From contig QEUW01000006.1 of NCBI GenBank assembly GCA_003577005.1, positions 1 to 53,135 on the forward strand: DNA of 53,135 nt, read 5' to 3'. The translations under genes were made by a program, and so were the position numbers. Origin of the DNA: Chloroflexota bacterium. GTDB lineage: Bacteria > Chloroflexota > Anaerolineae > Caldilineales > Caldilineaceae. Below the pieces are notes generated by a model, which was not told the DNA's origin, searched no databases, and worked only from the letters and a program-made list of their open reading frames with translations. This document shows positions 43,938 to 52,632 of this stretch, piece after piece. Each line of letters begins with the position of its first letter. Position 1 is the first letter of the stretch.

Positions 43938-43999
43938 GCGGCGGTTTCCATACCGCGTGATCCTGACCGCGTGATCCTGCAATGTATGGAAACCGCCGC
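43938..43999. repeat. Intergenic palindrome with internal tandem duplication
   Basis: The arms GCGGCGGTTTCCATAC (43938-43953) and GTATGGAAACCGCCGC (43984-43999) are exact complements over 16 bases. The loop contains ACCGCGTGATCCTG twice in tandem. It lies 18 bases after the rseP stop and could act as its 3' end. Confidence 0.85.
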
Positions 44000-44128
44000 C
44001 ACAACGTGAAATTCGTGATTCTGGCGGATTTTCTTTTCTTGGCCTGGCAGGTGTTGTTTTGGATACCCACGGGTGTGATGCTCGGAAACTAGCGAGCAAC
44101 GTATCAATGAAAACAGAAACAAAAGCTC

Positions 44129-45973
44129 ATGGCGAACCCGATGCAAGAGCGGACTGACGCGCCAGACAGCGGTCAAAGCGCCGCACCGGTGCGGCCAACG
44201 GCAGCGACAGGGCAGCGACCCCGGCAGGCTGCACTCCACCGCTGCCCCAATTGTGGCGCCATCAACCGCAGCCATGCATCTATCTGCCCAGAGTGTGGCG
44301 AAAGTTTGCGCACAAAGCCACGGCAGATCCGCTGCCGCCAGTGTGGCAAACGCACCTCATCGGTTCTGGTGATCTGCCCTCATTGTGGCCGCGAACTGGT
44401 CGAAGCGCCGGCCCGTTGGGCGCTTTGGGGCATCCCCGCGCTGCTGGTGTTGCTTTTTCTGATCTTACTCGCCAGCCGCTGGAATTCCTTGCAGCCGGTG
44501 AGCTGGCTTGGGGCACAGGTAAATGCCGGTCTGGATTTGATCGGTGAACTGAGCGCCACGTTGGACCCCAACGTGACCAGCGAATCTACCCTGCCGCCTG
44601 CCGAAGAGGGTGCGCTTGCAGCAGAGGGTGAGGATGCAGGTGGCGAGACGACGCTGGTTGCGCTCGTCGAAGAACCGCCCGTCGATCCACCGGTTGAAGT
44701 GGTGGCTGCTGACCCAGTGGAGGAAGATGCCCCAGCCATTGCGGATGCTCCCCCACCTCCCCCGACCGATACGCCGACACAAGCACCAACCGCGACGGAG
44801 GCTCCGCCGACCGCCACCGAGACATCTCTGCCTACGGCGACCGCGACGGAGCTGCCCACAGCGACCGACACGCCAACGGCAGAGCCGACCGCGACGGAGC
44901 CACCGGCGACGGCAACCAGCATTGCCACCGTTGCTGCAACCACGCCTACCACCAGCGTGCTGGCCTTTCTGTTGCCAACGCTGACGCCGACCAGACGGAT
45001 AACGCCGCCCACCATTGCGGCGCTAACCCAACCCGTGCGGGCGGCCAATACTCGCGCTGCGACGGCAACGGCCACCTCGCCCCCAACTGCAACCGATACA
45101 CCGCAGCCGACGCCAACCGATACCCTTCTGCCAACAGCCACTGCCACGGAGACACCTCAGCCAACACCCACCCCGATCCCACTCCGAACCCATCGTATCC
45201 AGGCTGGGGACACGCTCTCGGCCATCGGCGCCCGCTACGGAGTGTCAATTGATGGCATTATGGCCGCAAATAATCTGACAGCGCAGGATGTCTACCGGCT
45301 GCGTCCCGGTGATGAGTTGGTGATCCCCAATGGCGGGGTTGCTGCTGGCGCGGCCGCGCCAGCGGCTGCGCTCCCGGCGCCGACGACACCCCCGCGCACC
45401 TATACCGTACAGGCCGGCGATACCCCCATCGCCATCGCCAACCGGATGGGTGTCACAGTGGATGCGTTGTTGGCCGCCAACAATCTAACGCTCGATGATG
45501 CCCGGCGTTTGCGCACCGGCCAGGTGCTGGTCGTACCCGGCAACAATCAGACCAGCGCCGCTGCACCGGCAGCGCCAGCCAACCCGGTGGCGCCTTCCAA
45601 CGGCCAACAGGCCATTCGTCTCGAAGCGCCCAGACTGCGTAGCCCTGAAAATGGTGCACAAGTTAGCTGCAACAGCGCCAACAGCATAGCTTGGCTACCG
45701 GTCGAGTTCATGCGCGAGAGCGATCAGTTTTTGCTCCACCTCGGTTTTGTCAGCGCCATCGGCGCCGATGGCCGCGAAACGATCACCTGGGTGCTGGAAC
45801 AGGTGCAGGGCGCCAACAACACGCTCTGGGCGATGGATACTGGTCTTTGCGGTCTGGCGCCGCAGCAATTTGGCCGCAAGTGGTACTGGTATGTGGAAGT
45901 GATTGATACGGCGAACGCCACCCGCGTGCGTGTGAGCGCACCCAGTGAGGTGTGGACGTTCTCTTGGAATTGA
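44129..45973 (+). CDS. Membrane protein with two zinc ribbons and two LysM domains
   Basis: It has 614 residues. The cytoplasmic part has two zinc ribbons: CPNC (39-42) with CPEC (53-56), and CRQC (69-72) with CPHC (83-86). One membrane helix follows at about 97-116 (WALWGIPALLVLLFLILLAS). The outside part starts with an acidic region and a long Thr/Pro/Ala linker (to about 350). Then LysM 1 at about 353-400 (IQAGDTLSAIGARYGVS) and LysM 2 at about 423-471 (VQAGDTPIAIANRMGVT) bind glycans. A last domain from IRLEAPRLRSPENGAQVSCN to the end resembles a beta-sandwich. It links a cytoplasmic zinc sensor or protein dock to the cell envelope; the function is not known. No strong ribosome site; ATG start from context. 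Confidence 0.8.
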   Translation: MANPMQERTDAPDSGQSAAPVRPTAATGQRPRQAALHRCPNCGAINRSHASICPECGESLRTKPRQIRCRQCGKRTSSVLVICPHCGRELVEAPARWALWGIPALLVLLFLILLASRWNSLQPVSWLGAQVNAGLDLIGELSATLDPNVTSESTLPPAEEGALAAEGEDAGGETTLVALVEEPPVDPPVEVVAADPVEEDAPAIADAPPPPPTDTPTQAPTATEAPPTATETSLPTATATELPTATDTPTAEPTATEPPATATSIATVAATTPTTSVLAFLLPTLTPTRRITPPTIAALTQPVRAANTRAATATATSPPTATDTPQPTPTDTLLPTATATETPQPTPTPIPLRTHRIQAGDTLSAIGARYGVSIDGIMAANNLTAQDVYRLRPGDELVIPNGGVAAGAAAPAAALPAPTTPPRTYTVQAGDTPIAIANRMGVTVDALLAANNLTLDDARRLRTGQVLVVPGNNQTSAAAPAAPANPVAPSNGQQAIRLEAPRLRSPENGAQVSCNSANSIAWLPVEFMRESDQFLLHLGFVSAIGADGRETITWVLEQVQGANNTLWAMDTGLCGLAPQQFGRKWYWYVEVIDTANATRVRVSAPSEVWTFSWN

Positions 45974-45992
45974 GATAGGTAGCTGGTTTTCT

Positions 45993-47111
45993 ATGGCAAA
46001 AACAAATGGCGCTCCAGCCGGTCATGAAGATTTTCCCGAAGAGTGGCGCAGCGCTTCGGACCTTCCCGAAGAGTGGAATGAAGAAGAGTTTGGGCTGATC
46101 CAGCCGCGTTTCTCGGCGGGCGAACTGCTCGAACACCTGATCCACGACCCAGAGCCAGTGACTGGGCGTGATCTCTACGCCTTCTCTGATCTTTCGCGCA
46201 GCGATGCCGAAGTTGTGCGCCGGGAGTGGTCCGCAATCCCCACCGAACGAAGACGGACGGTTATCCAAAATCTGATCGACCTGGCCGAAAATGATCTCCA
46301 CTGGCACCTGGGCCGCATCCTGCGGATCGCCCTGCAGGACAAGGATGCGGAGGTGCGGCGCAAGGCGATTGAAGGTCTATGGGAAGAGATCGAGCAAGAC
46401 CTGTTGGGCCCGCTCATCGATGCCTTGCGCCGCGATGAGGATGACGGAGTACGGGCGGCAGCTGCGGCTGCCCTGGGCAACTTTGTGCTGGCCGGCGAGC
46501 TCGACGAACTCGATGCTGCACTCGCCATGCGCGCCGAACAGGCGCTGCTGGAGGTGTTGCGCAACAGCGCCGAGCCACTCCAGGTTCAGAGCCGGGCGTT
46601 GGAGAGTATCGCCTATTCGGGTGAGACGGGGGTTCGCCAGCTAATCGAAGATGCCTACTACTCACCCCATGAACCCTTGCGTGTGAGCGCGCTCGTCGCC
46701 ATGGGTCGCAGCGCCGATGTCCACTGGCGCGGCTATGTACGCGCCGAGTTGCAAAGCCCCGAAGTAGCGATGCGCGCCGAGGCGGCCCGCGCCTGTGGCG
46801 AACTCGAGGCGGTTAGCGCTGTCAATGAACTGTTGCAACTTTTGATGGATGAAGCGCAGCCAGTGCGGTTGGCGGCCATCTTTGCCCTGGGTCGTATCGG
46901 CGGCAAAGATGCACGTGAGGCGTTGCGCCTGATCAGCGCCGAGGGCAACCAGGTCGAGTCGGAAGCCGCAGAGGAGGCACTCGAAGAGATGCTCTTTTTT
47001 GGCGAAGAGCGCTCTATCGCCCTCTTTGACGACGAAGATGACGACGAAGATGCAGATGGCGACATCTGGGACATCGACGACGATGATGATCTAGGCGAGT
47101 ACGAAACATAG
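45993..47111 (+). CDS. HEAT-repeat protein with acidic C-terminal tail
   Basis: It has 372 residues from ATG 45993 (MAKTNGAPAG); the frame upstream overlaps the LysM gene and is not used. A conserved-looking N-terminal unit (FSDLSRSDAEVVRREW region) is followed by at least six HEAT/PBS-lyase repeats: LRIALQDKDAEVRRKAIEGL, ALRRDEDDGVRAAAAAALGN and LRVSALVAMGRSADVHWRGY. EVAMRAEAARACGELEAVSA and PVRLAAIFALGRIGGKDARE also belong. The end is strongly acidic (LFDDEDDDEDADGDIWDIDD). It presumably docks partner proteins. It starts 19 bases after the LysM gene and is 11 bases before the next gene. Confidence 0.85.
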   Translation: MAKTNGAPAGHEDFPEEWRSASDLPEEWNEEEFGLIQPRFSAGELLEHLIHDPEPVTGRDLYAFSDLSRSDAEVVRREWSAIPTERRRTVIQNLIDLAENDLHWHLGRILRIALQDKDAEVRRKAIEGLWEEIEQDLLGPLIDALRRDEDDGVRAAAAAALGNFVLAGELDELDAALAMRAEQALLEVLRNSAEPLQVQSRALESIAYSGETGVRQLIEDAYYSPHEPLRVSALVAMGRSADVHWRGYVRAELQSPEVAMRAEAARACGELEAVSAVNELLQLLMDEAQPVRLAAIFALGRIGGKDAREALRLISAEGNQVESEAAEEALEEMLFFGEERSIALFDDEDDDEDADGDIWDIDDDDDLGEYET

Positions 47112-47122
47112 TCGATCCTGGC

Positions 47123-47521
47123 ATGAACCTCAAGCTCAAACGATTGGTGCGCACCGCCAGTTCAGAACAATATGCGCTCTTCGACCTGGACCAGATGACA
47201 GCCGAGCGGCAGCCTATGACCATTGGCAAGCTCGACCTCCACTACACGGGCGAAGGGGTCTATGGTACGATTCTATTGTGGGACGAGGCTGCGCGGCAAC
47301 TCAAACCGGCGCAACGGCGCCGCTTTCTTCATGCGCTGCTGGGTGAGATCAGCCAACCGATGGGGGTGCCCAACGAATATGTGGTGGAGTTCTTCGCACC
47401 CACGTTGGAGCACTATGAGGTTTTCCACAATGTAGCATTGGGCGAAGATGACAGAGCCGTACAAACCGACAGCGAAGACGGTGCGCCGCTGCCCGCATCT
47501 GACGCCAGGCAGGAACGTTGA
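47123..47521 (+). CDS. Conserved-looking small protein of unknown function
   Basis: It has 132 residues, soluble, with no signal. The pattern is strands followed by helices (TIGKLDLHYTGEGVYGTILL, FLHALLGEISQPMG, YVVEFFAPTLEHYEVFHNVA). The tail is acidic and low-complexity (EDDRAVQTDSEDG). It is tightly packed between the HEAT gene (11 bases before) and the AEC gene (6 bases after), so it is a real operon member. I do not recognise the family. Confidence 0.7.
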   Translation: MNLKLKRLVRTASSEQYALFDLDQMTAERQPMTIGKLDLHYTGEGVYGTILLWDEAARQLKPAQRRRFLHALLGEISQPMGVPNEYVVEFFAPTLEHYEVFHNVALGEDDRAVQTDSEDGAPLPASDARQER

Positions 47522-47527
47522 TCCGGC

Positions 47528-48439
47528 GTGCTTGCGCTTGAGAATGTCGCCTCCATCTTTGTACTGACCGTGTTGCCGGTCTATTTGGTAGCCAGCGCCG
47601 GCTACCTATTGGCTGGTCATGTAGCTATCGACGCCCGCTCGGTGGGCCGGATGCTTTTCTATCTGGCTACGCCGGCGCTGGTTTTCCGCAGCCTCTACCA
47701 GACCCAACTTGATTCAACCTTATTGCGTCACATCGTTGTCGTCGTCGTCTCGACCGCTGTGTTGACCGGTGCGTTGGGCTGGATGGCGAGCATGGGTACA
47801 GAGCGCAAGACGCGGGCAGGGCTGTTGCTTACCAGCGCCGTGAGCAACAATGGCAATATGGGCATCCCCATGGCTTACTTTGCCTTTGGTCCTCCCGGTG
47901 CGGCGCTAGCGACCGTCTATTATGTAGTAATGTCGTTTATGAGTAACACCCTCGGTCCGGTAGTAGCTTCGATTGGCCAGGCGCGTCTGGTCGATGCCCT
48001 GAAAAAGGGTTTGCGCGTGCCGGTCTTGTATGCGGCCAGCGCCGGGCTGCTGCTCGGCATCGCCGGCCTAACCGTGCCGGCGCCCTTTATGCGGGCCATT
48101 GATCTCACCGCCGATGCCGCCATTCCAGGCATGTTGATCCTGCTAGGCGTGCAACTGCGGGCGGCTCCACGAGTGCAGGCGCGCTCGCTGATCTTGCGCA
48201 GTGTGGCCGTGCGGCTGCTGGCGTCGCCGCTGATCGCTTGGCTGATCGCCCTGCTGCTGGGCCTTACCGGCATCGAACGCAACGTCCTCATTTTGCAGGC
48301 CGCCATGCCGACGGCAGTCATGGCCGGTGTGCTCGCTACCGAGTTCGACACCGCGCCCCAACTTGTCGCCACGATTATCTTTTTCTCAACCGCCGCCAGT
48401 ATCGTAACGCTCTCGGTGGTGCTGTGGTTGGTGATGTAG
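47528..48439 (+). CDS. AEC-family transporter (auxin efflux carrier-like)
   Basis: It has 303 residues from GTG 47528, with about 10 hydrophobic helices. The motif SAVSNNGNMGIPMAYFAFG in the central helix is the conserved Asn-Gly-Asn-Met-Gly crossing of AEC transporters. AIPGMLILLGVQLR and LQAAMPTAVMAGVLATEF are also family-typical. Members export organic acids such as malate or auxin-like compounds; the substrate here is unknown. No terminator is seen after it. Confidence 0.88.
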   Translation: MLALENVASIFVLTVLPVYLVASAGYLLAGHVAIDARSVGRMLFYLATPALVFRSLYQTQLDSTLLRHIVVVVVSTAVLTGALGWMASMGTERKTRAGLLLTSAVSNNGNMGIPMAYFAFGPPGAALATVYYVVMSFMSNTLGPVVASIGQARLVDALKKGLRVPVLYAASAGLLLGIAGLTVPAPFMRAIDLTADAAIPGMLILLGVQLRAAPRVQARSLILRSVAVRLLASPLIAWLIALLLGLTGIERNVLILQAAMPTAVMAGVLATEFDTAPQLVATIIFFSTAASIVTLSVVLWLVM

Positions 48440-48841
48440 GGAGACTCAGCGCAGGTCAACGCCTACACCTTAATCCCTGACGCTTGTTTGAACGCACCAT
48501 CAACGATGCCTAGAGCCTCTCAAAAATCAGGGCGGAGAGCCACAGATAGACAGAATGCCGCAGATTACACTCGCGGTGAGGCGCCGATCCGCGCCTTTCT
48601 GCTAATCCGCGGCTCTTGACCTTTGCCGCCACTTTTGAGAAGCGCTGCAACAATGCCCTGTTTACCTTGCTATCAACGAACTGTTCATCTACAATACGAT
48701 GGAAAAACATGGCGAGGACATCACTCAAATCTCTGAAAATAGGGCGAGTGATCGTTGCCGCCGATATTGGACTGGAAGAGGACAAATTTTGCCACAAGTT
48801 GCCGAGCGGACAGCAAGGCAGTTGTGGGTGGATCGATAGAG
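48440..48841. other. Intergenic region between the AEC and TPR genes
   Basis: This is 402 bases. It contains GAGCCTCTCAAAAATC near 48514, nearly the same as near 4830. A 46-codon frame (48699-48839) ends 2 bases before the TPR start but has no ribosome site, so I do not call it. No clear promoter is identified. Confidence 0.35.
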
Positions 48842-49423
48842 ATGACCAACGAATCTGAACAGGGGCCGGAATTCTGGCAGGCGTTGTGGGAAAGCGCCCG
48901 CTTGTTGCAAGCAAACCGGCCAGATGAAGCAATCAAGTTGCTGGAGCCGCTGTACGACCAGGCACCCACTCAGGCGGATGTGGCGATCAACCTGGGGGGT
49001 GCATACATCTTGCAGCGCAAATGGAATCGGGCCGTGCGGGTGCTGAGCCGGGCGGCGGAAGCCCATCCACACAACAGTATGGTCTGGATGAACCTGGCTG
49101 CCGCGCATTTGGGCACACTGGAGACCGCGGGGCCCGAACAGCAAAGACGGGCGATCACCGCCTACGAGCAGGTGCTGGCGCTCGACCCACAAGCCCCTAA
49201 CGTTCACTACCACTTGGGGCTGATCTACAAAGAGCGGGGTGAACTGGAGCAGGCCGCAGCCTATTTTCAAGCAGCGTTAGCAGTGGCGCCCCATGACCGG
49301 GATGCGCGCCGTTGGCTCAATCAGGTCATGACCGCACGCACAGTACAGGCACGGAGCAACCGTACACAATCGGCCGGTAGCGAGCCGGATGGCGAGGATG
49401 AAGGGCGCGAGCAGCCGGTGTGA
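48842..49423 (+). CDS. TPR-repeat protein
   Basis: It has 193 residues from ATG 48842 (MTNESEQGPEFWQALWES). The body is three to four TPR units: ANRPDEAIKLLEPLYDQAPT, ADVAINLGGAYILQRKWNRA, NSMVWMNLAAAHLGTLETAG and NVHYHLGLIYKERGELEQAA. The tail is charged and disordered (EPDGEDEGREQPV). A soluble interaction module without a membrane segment. It is the first of three plus-strand genes and may serve the FecR-like and GT39-like membrane proteins that follow. Confidence 0.8.
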   Translation: MTNESEQGPEFWQALWESARLLQANRPDEAIKLLEPLYDQAPTQADVAINLGGAYILQRKWNRAVRVLSRAAEAHPHNSMVWMNLAAAHLGTLETAGPEQQRRAITAYEQVLALDPQAPNVHYHLGLIYKERGELEQAAAYFQAALAVAPHDRDARRWLNQVMTARTVQARSNRTQSAGSEPDGEDEGREQPV

Positions 49424-49530
49424 GGAATTGGTACGGTACAACTGCAAGTTGGGTTGTGCCGCTTCAGCGTAAATCAAGAACATAAGTGCATCGTACACCG
49501 CGCGTGCAACGCACTGGGTAGAGCAACGCT

Positions 49531-50814
49531 ATGTCCACAACGACACCCTCTTGGGAGACGCCAGCAACCGCCAAACTGCGGGAGAACCCCGAACGGCTGG
49601 CGTGGATGGTCATTCTCGGCAGCTTTGTCATCTTCTGCGTGCTGGCGGTGGCGATCCCGGCTGGCGTAAACTATGTGATGCGCCATGCAACCGTGAGCGA
49701 GACGGCGCGGTTGGAGCCGACTGTGGGGACGTTGCTCCTTTACACCTCGAGTGGCGGTGAGCCGATTGCTATCACCACCCCGCGCGACGACATCGGCGAG
49801 GGCAGCCGGATCGTGGCGCAGGATGATGCCGTCCAGGGGACGTTGGGTCTGGTCAGCACCGAAAATCCGGGCGCCACTGAAGTGTTGGGGAGTGTGCAGA
49901 TTTACGCCAATTCGAACCTGCGCGTGGCGCGTATTCGTCGCCCTTTCTTTACCAGTAGCCCGGAACCGTATCAGGTCCGCCTGGGCGTAGAGGCGGGCCA
50001 GGTGAGTGTCTTTACCAACAGCGGTGATCGCCGGCCGTTGCGGGTCGCGGTGGAGACTCCGCACGGTGTCATCAACCTGGATGCGGGCAGCTATTGGATC
50101 ATGGTCGATACCGATCACACCGATGTCACTGTACGCAACGGCGCGGCGACATTGGTGCCAGGTAAAGGTGACAGCCTGGTGGTGGGGCCCAATCTGCGGG
50201 CATCAATGGACAGCAACGGCTTGGCCCAACAGGCCGTCTCGGCGGAGCAGAATCTCATCCGCAACGGCAACTTTACCACACCGGCGCTAGAAAGCTGGCC
50301 CAGCTATGTGGTGGCCGAGGGTGTGGAGCCGGGCACGGTGCAGTTTGTAGAACGCGAAGGGCGCAATGTCGCCTATTTTATCCGCCAGGGCGAGGAGAAT
50401 CTCCACAACGAAGTCGGCATCATGCAGCAGATCAACCGTGATGTCAATGTATACGATTCACTTGTCCTCCAGTTGGATGTCAATATTCTCTTCCAAAGTC
50501 TGTCGGGGGCCGGCTTTGTCAACACAGAATTCCCTGTGCGCGTGGAGATCAACTATACCGATATCTACGGCAAGGACTTGACCTGGGGCTACGGCTTCTA
50601 TTATCGCGAACCCGACGGCTCTAGTCCACCCGTCCCTGACCATCTCGGTCTCAAACTCAGCCAGGCGCAGTGGCTCACCTACCGTTCGCCCGACCTCATC
50701 GATCTGCTCGAGGGGCAGGGCACCCGGCCAGCGCGCATCAACAGCATGCGCATCTACGCCAGCGGCTGGAACTACCGCAGCATGGTGAGCGAAGTCTACC
50801 TGATTGCGCAGTAA
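49531..50814 (+). CDS. FecR-like membrane protein with a C-terminal jelly-roll domain
   Basis: It has 427 residues. The N-terminus is cytoplasmic, then one membrane helix at about 26-47 (VILGSFVIFCVLAVAIPAGV). Residues about 60-235 outside have the FecR-like beta structure (VGTLLLYTSSGGEP, VAVETPHGVINLDAGSYWIM, VTVRNGAATLVP). From QNLIRNGNFTTPALESWPSY to the end a galactose-binding-like jelly roll follows (VYDSLVLQLDVNILFQ, INSMRIYASGWNYRSMVSEV). FecR domains are signal relays in TonB/ECF systems, but no sigma or TonB gene is adjacent, so the role may be structural or in envelope sensing. Confidence 0.7.
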   Translation: MSTTTPSWETPATAKLRENPERLAWMVILGSFVIFCVLAVAIPAGVNYVMRHATVSETARLEPTVGTLLLYTSSGGEPIAITTPRDDIGEGSRIVAQDDAVQGTLGLVSTENPGATEVLGSVQIYANSNLRVARIRRPFFTSSPEPYQVRLGVEAGQVSVFTNSGDRRPLRVAVETPHGVINLDAGSYWIMVDTDHTDVTVRNGAATLVPGKGDSLVVGPNLRASMDSNGLAQQAVSAEQNLIRNGNFTTPALESWPSYVVAEGVEPGTVQFVEREGRNVAYFIRQGEENLHNEVGIMQQINRDVNVYDSLVLQLDVNILFQSLSGAGFVNTEFPVRVEINYTDIYGKDLTWGYGFYYREPDGSSPPVPDHLGLKLSQAQWLTYRSPDLIDLLEGQGTRPARINSMRIYASGWNYRSMVSEVYLIAQ

Positions 50815-50829
50815 GGCGGGCGTTAGGCG

Positions 50830-52542
50830 GTGCTTATCCCTTTGTTGGCCTTGTTCCACCGCCGCTGGCGGTTGCTTGTCCTGGCCGCGTTACTGGTGCT
50901 CTACCTGACGCTGGCTACTTGCCAGTTAGGGTTGCCCGGTCTGCATTATGATGAAGCAGCCGAAGCCGGGGTCAATGCGATGGAACTGCTCACCGGCTCC
51001 CCGGTGACCGCCTTTCGCGACGCTACCTTCAATCTCTTGGGCCGTTCCTGGCCGCTCATGGTGCAGGATTATATCGGCGCCCTCAATGTCTACCTGGCGC
51101 TGCCGGCGCTGGCCTTGACTGGCATCGGCGTCCCCAATCTGCGCATCGTTGCCGTACTCACCGGGCTAGCTGCGCTCGTCCTGTTGGAGCGTGCTGTTTC
51201 AGAGTACTGGCTGTGGCCTACCCGCTTGCTATCTGCGCTCGACTCACTCCACACCGGCGCCAAAGCAGACACACCGATCTCCACAGCCGGTCTGATCGCC
51301 GTTGCGCTGCTGACAGCCTCGCCTAGCTTTGTCTTTTGGAGCCGGCAAGGCATCTTTGTGACCAACCTGACCCTGCCGCTCTGCCTTTGGTCGATCTGGC
51401 AGGGGATACGCTGGCTGCGCACGGGACGCCCGGTCGCGCTGGTCTGGAGCGCGTTTGCCGCCGGGCTGGCGCTCTATGCCAAGCTGCTCGCTTTTTGGGT
51501 GATCCTCCCTTTTGCGTTGTTGGCCGGCGGCTGGTGGTTCTGGCGCGGGCGCCGGGCACCAAAGCTGACGGGCCGCTTGCTGCTGGCGGCAGTCGTTGCT
51601 TTTGCCCTACCGCTTGTACCGCTGCTCATCTTCAACTGGCAGAGCGGTGGCACGCTGGCGCGCATCACCGGCAACCTGGGCGAGAGCTATTATGGGGTTG
51701 ACAATCGTGCGTTGGTACACAATGCGCTCGTCCGCGGCAGCCAACTGGCGCAGACTCTGCAGGGAGACCACCTCTGGTACCTGGGTGGATTGTATGCCAA
51801 CCGCCCGGCGCCCTGGTTGGCGGCAGCCTTTGTATCGTTGGGTCTCTGGCGTCAGGGGCGCCGGGTGGCGCCGCCGCTGGCGCTGCTCGTGCTGGCGTAC
51901 CTTTGTAGCCTTTTTACGGTTAGCGACCTCTTTATCACCCACTATGCGCTCATCCAGCCGTTGATGGTGGCTCTGCTCGGGATCAGCGCCGCCGCTGTTC
52001 TGGTGGCGCCCCCCACATCATCAGCGGTGGGTGAGCGGGCGTGGCGGTTTGTCGGCGCCATGCTAGTCCTCGCTACCTCTGTCTGGCTGGCCGGCGATGT
52101 CACTGCCACGCTGCGGTATCACAGAGCGTTGGCGCGCAGCGGCGGTCTGGCCGACCATTCCGACGCCAGCTACCACCTTGCCTACTATTTGCGCTACCAG
52201 GGTCTGGGCGCTCCGATTGCGCTGGATTGGGGCTTTGCGGCGCCGGTGCGATATTTGAGCGAAGGCGCCGTACAGCCCATCGAGATCTTCGGCTACGAAT
52301 CACTATCCGAACCGGACGCCGGCTTCCGCGACAGATTGGCGCTCTTCTTGCCAAACGAGGAGAACGTCTACCTGCTCCATGCGCCGGGAGTCACAGTCTT
52401 TGCCGGGCGACGTGAAGAGTGGCTGCGCGCAGCTGAGGCTCAACACTTGCAAGCGATACTGGAACAAAGTTTCCATCAGCGCGATGGCACGCCGCTCTAC
52501 GAACTGTGGCGGCTGATCCCAACAAACCAAACCGGCAGATGA
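50830..52542 (+). CDS. Glycosyltransferase-39-like integral membrane protein
   Basis: It has 570 residues from GTG 50830. The pattern is that of PMT/ArnT-like lipid-sugar mannosyl- or arabinosyltransferases: an N-terminal helix and the external loop LPGLHYDEAAEAGVNAMELL with Asp-Glu catalytic-like residues. About 9-11 helices follow (for example LWSAFAAGLALYAKLLAFW, LLAAVVAFALPLVPLLIF, ALIQPLMVALLGISAAAVL). The C-terminal soluble domain runs from about 430 (YHLAYYLRYQGLGAPIALDW). A sugar from a polyprenyl-phosphate donor is transferred at the outer face; acceptor unknown. It begins 15 bases after the FecR-like gene. Confidence 0.75.
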   Translation: MLIPLLALFHRRWRLLVLAALLVLYLTLATCQLGLPGLHYDEAAEAGVNAMELLTGSPVTAFRDATFNLLGRSWPLMVQDYIGALNVYLALPALALTGIGVPNLRIVAVLTGLAALVLLERAVSEYWLWPTRLLSALDSLHTGAKADTPISTAGLIAVALLTASPSFVFWSRQGIFVTNLTLPLCLWSIWQGIRWLRTGRPVALVWSAFAAGLALYAKLLAFWVILPFALLAGGWWFWRGRRAPKLTGRLLLAAVVAFALPLVPLLIFNWQSGGTLARITGNLGESYYGVDNRALVHNALVRGSQLAQTLQGDHLWYLGGLYANRPAPWLAAAFVSLGLWRQGRRVAPPLALLVLAYLCSLFTVSDLFITHYALIQPLMVALLGISAAAVLVAPPTSSAVGERAWRFVGAMLVLATSVWLAGDVTATLRYHRALARSGGLADHSDASYHLAYYLRYQGLGAPIALDWGFAAPVRYLSEGAVQPIEIFGYESLSEPDAGFRDRLALFLPNEENVYLLHAPGVTVFAGRREEWLRAAEAQHLQAILEQSFHQRDGTPLYELWRLIPTNQTGR

Positions 52543-52632
52543 GCAGCATATTCTTCGTGCCTTCTTTGTGTCATTGAGGCTTCGTGGTGAGGCTTTTCAA
52601 ACAGTTTCTAAGACATCGTGGTAACCATCTCG

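Noticed and set aside
44380..45147. Minus-strand 255-residue Val/Ala-rich frame
   Set aside because: Antisense shadow of the Thr/Pro linker in the LysM protein.
48699..48839. 46-codon plus-strand frame ending just before the TPR gene
   Set aside because: No ribosome site, unbiased composition and no recognisable fold; overlap with the next start is probably chance.
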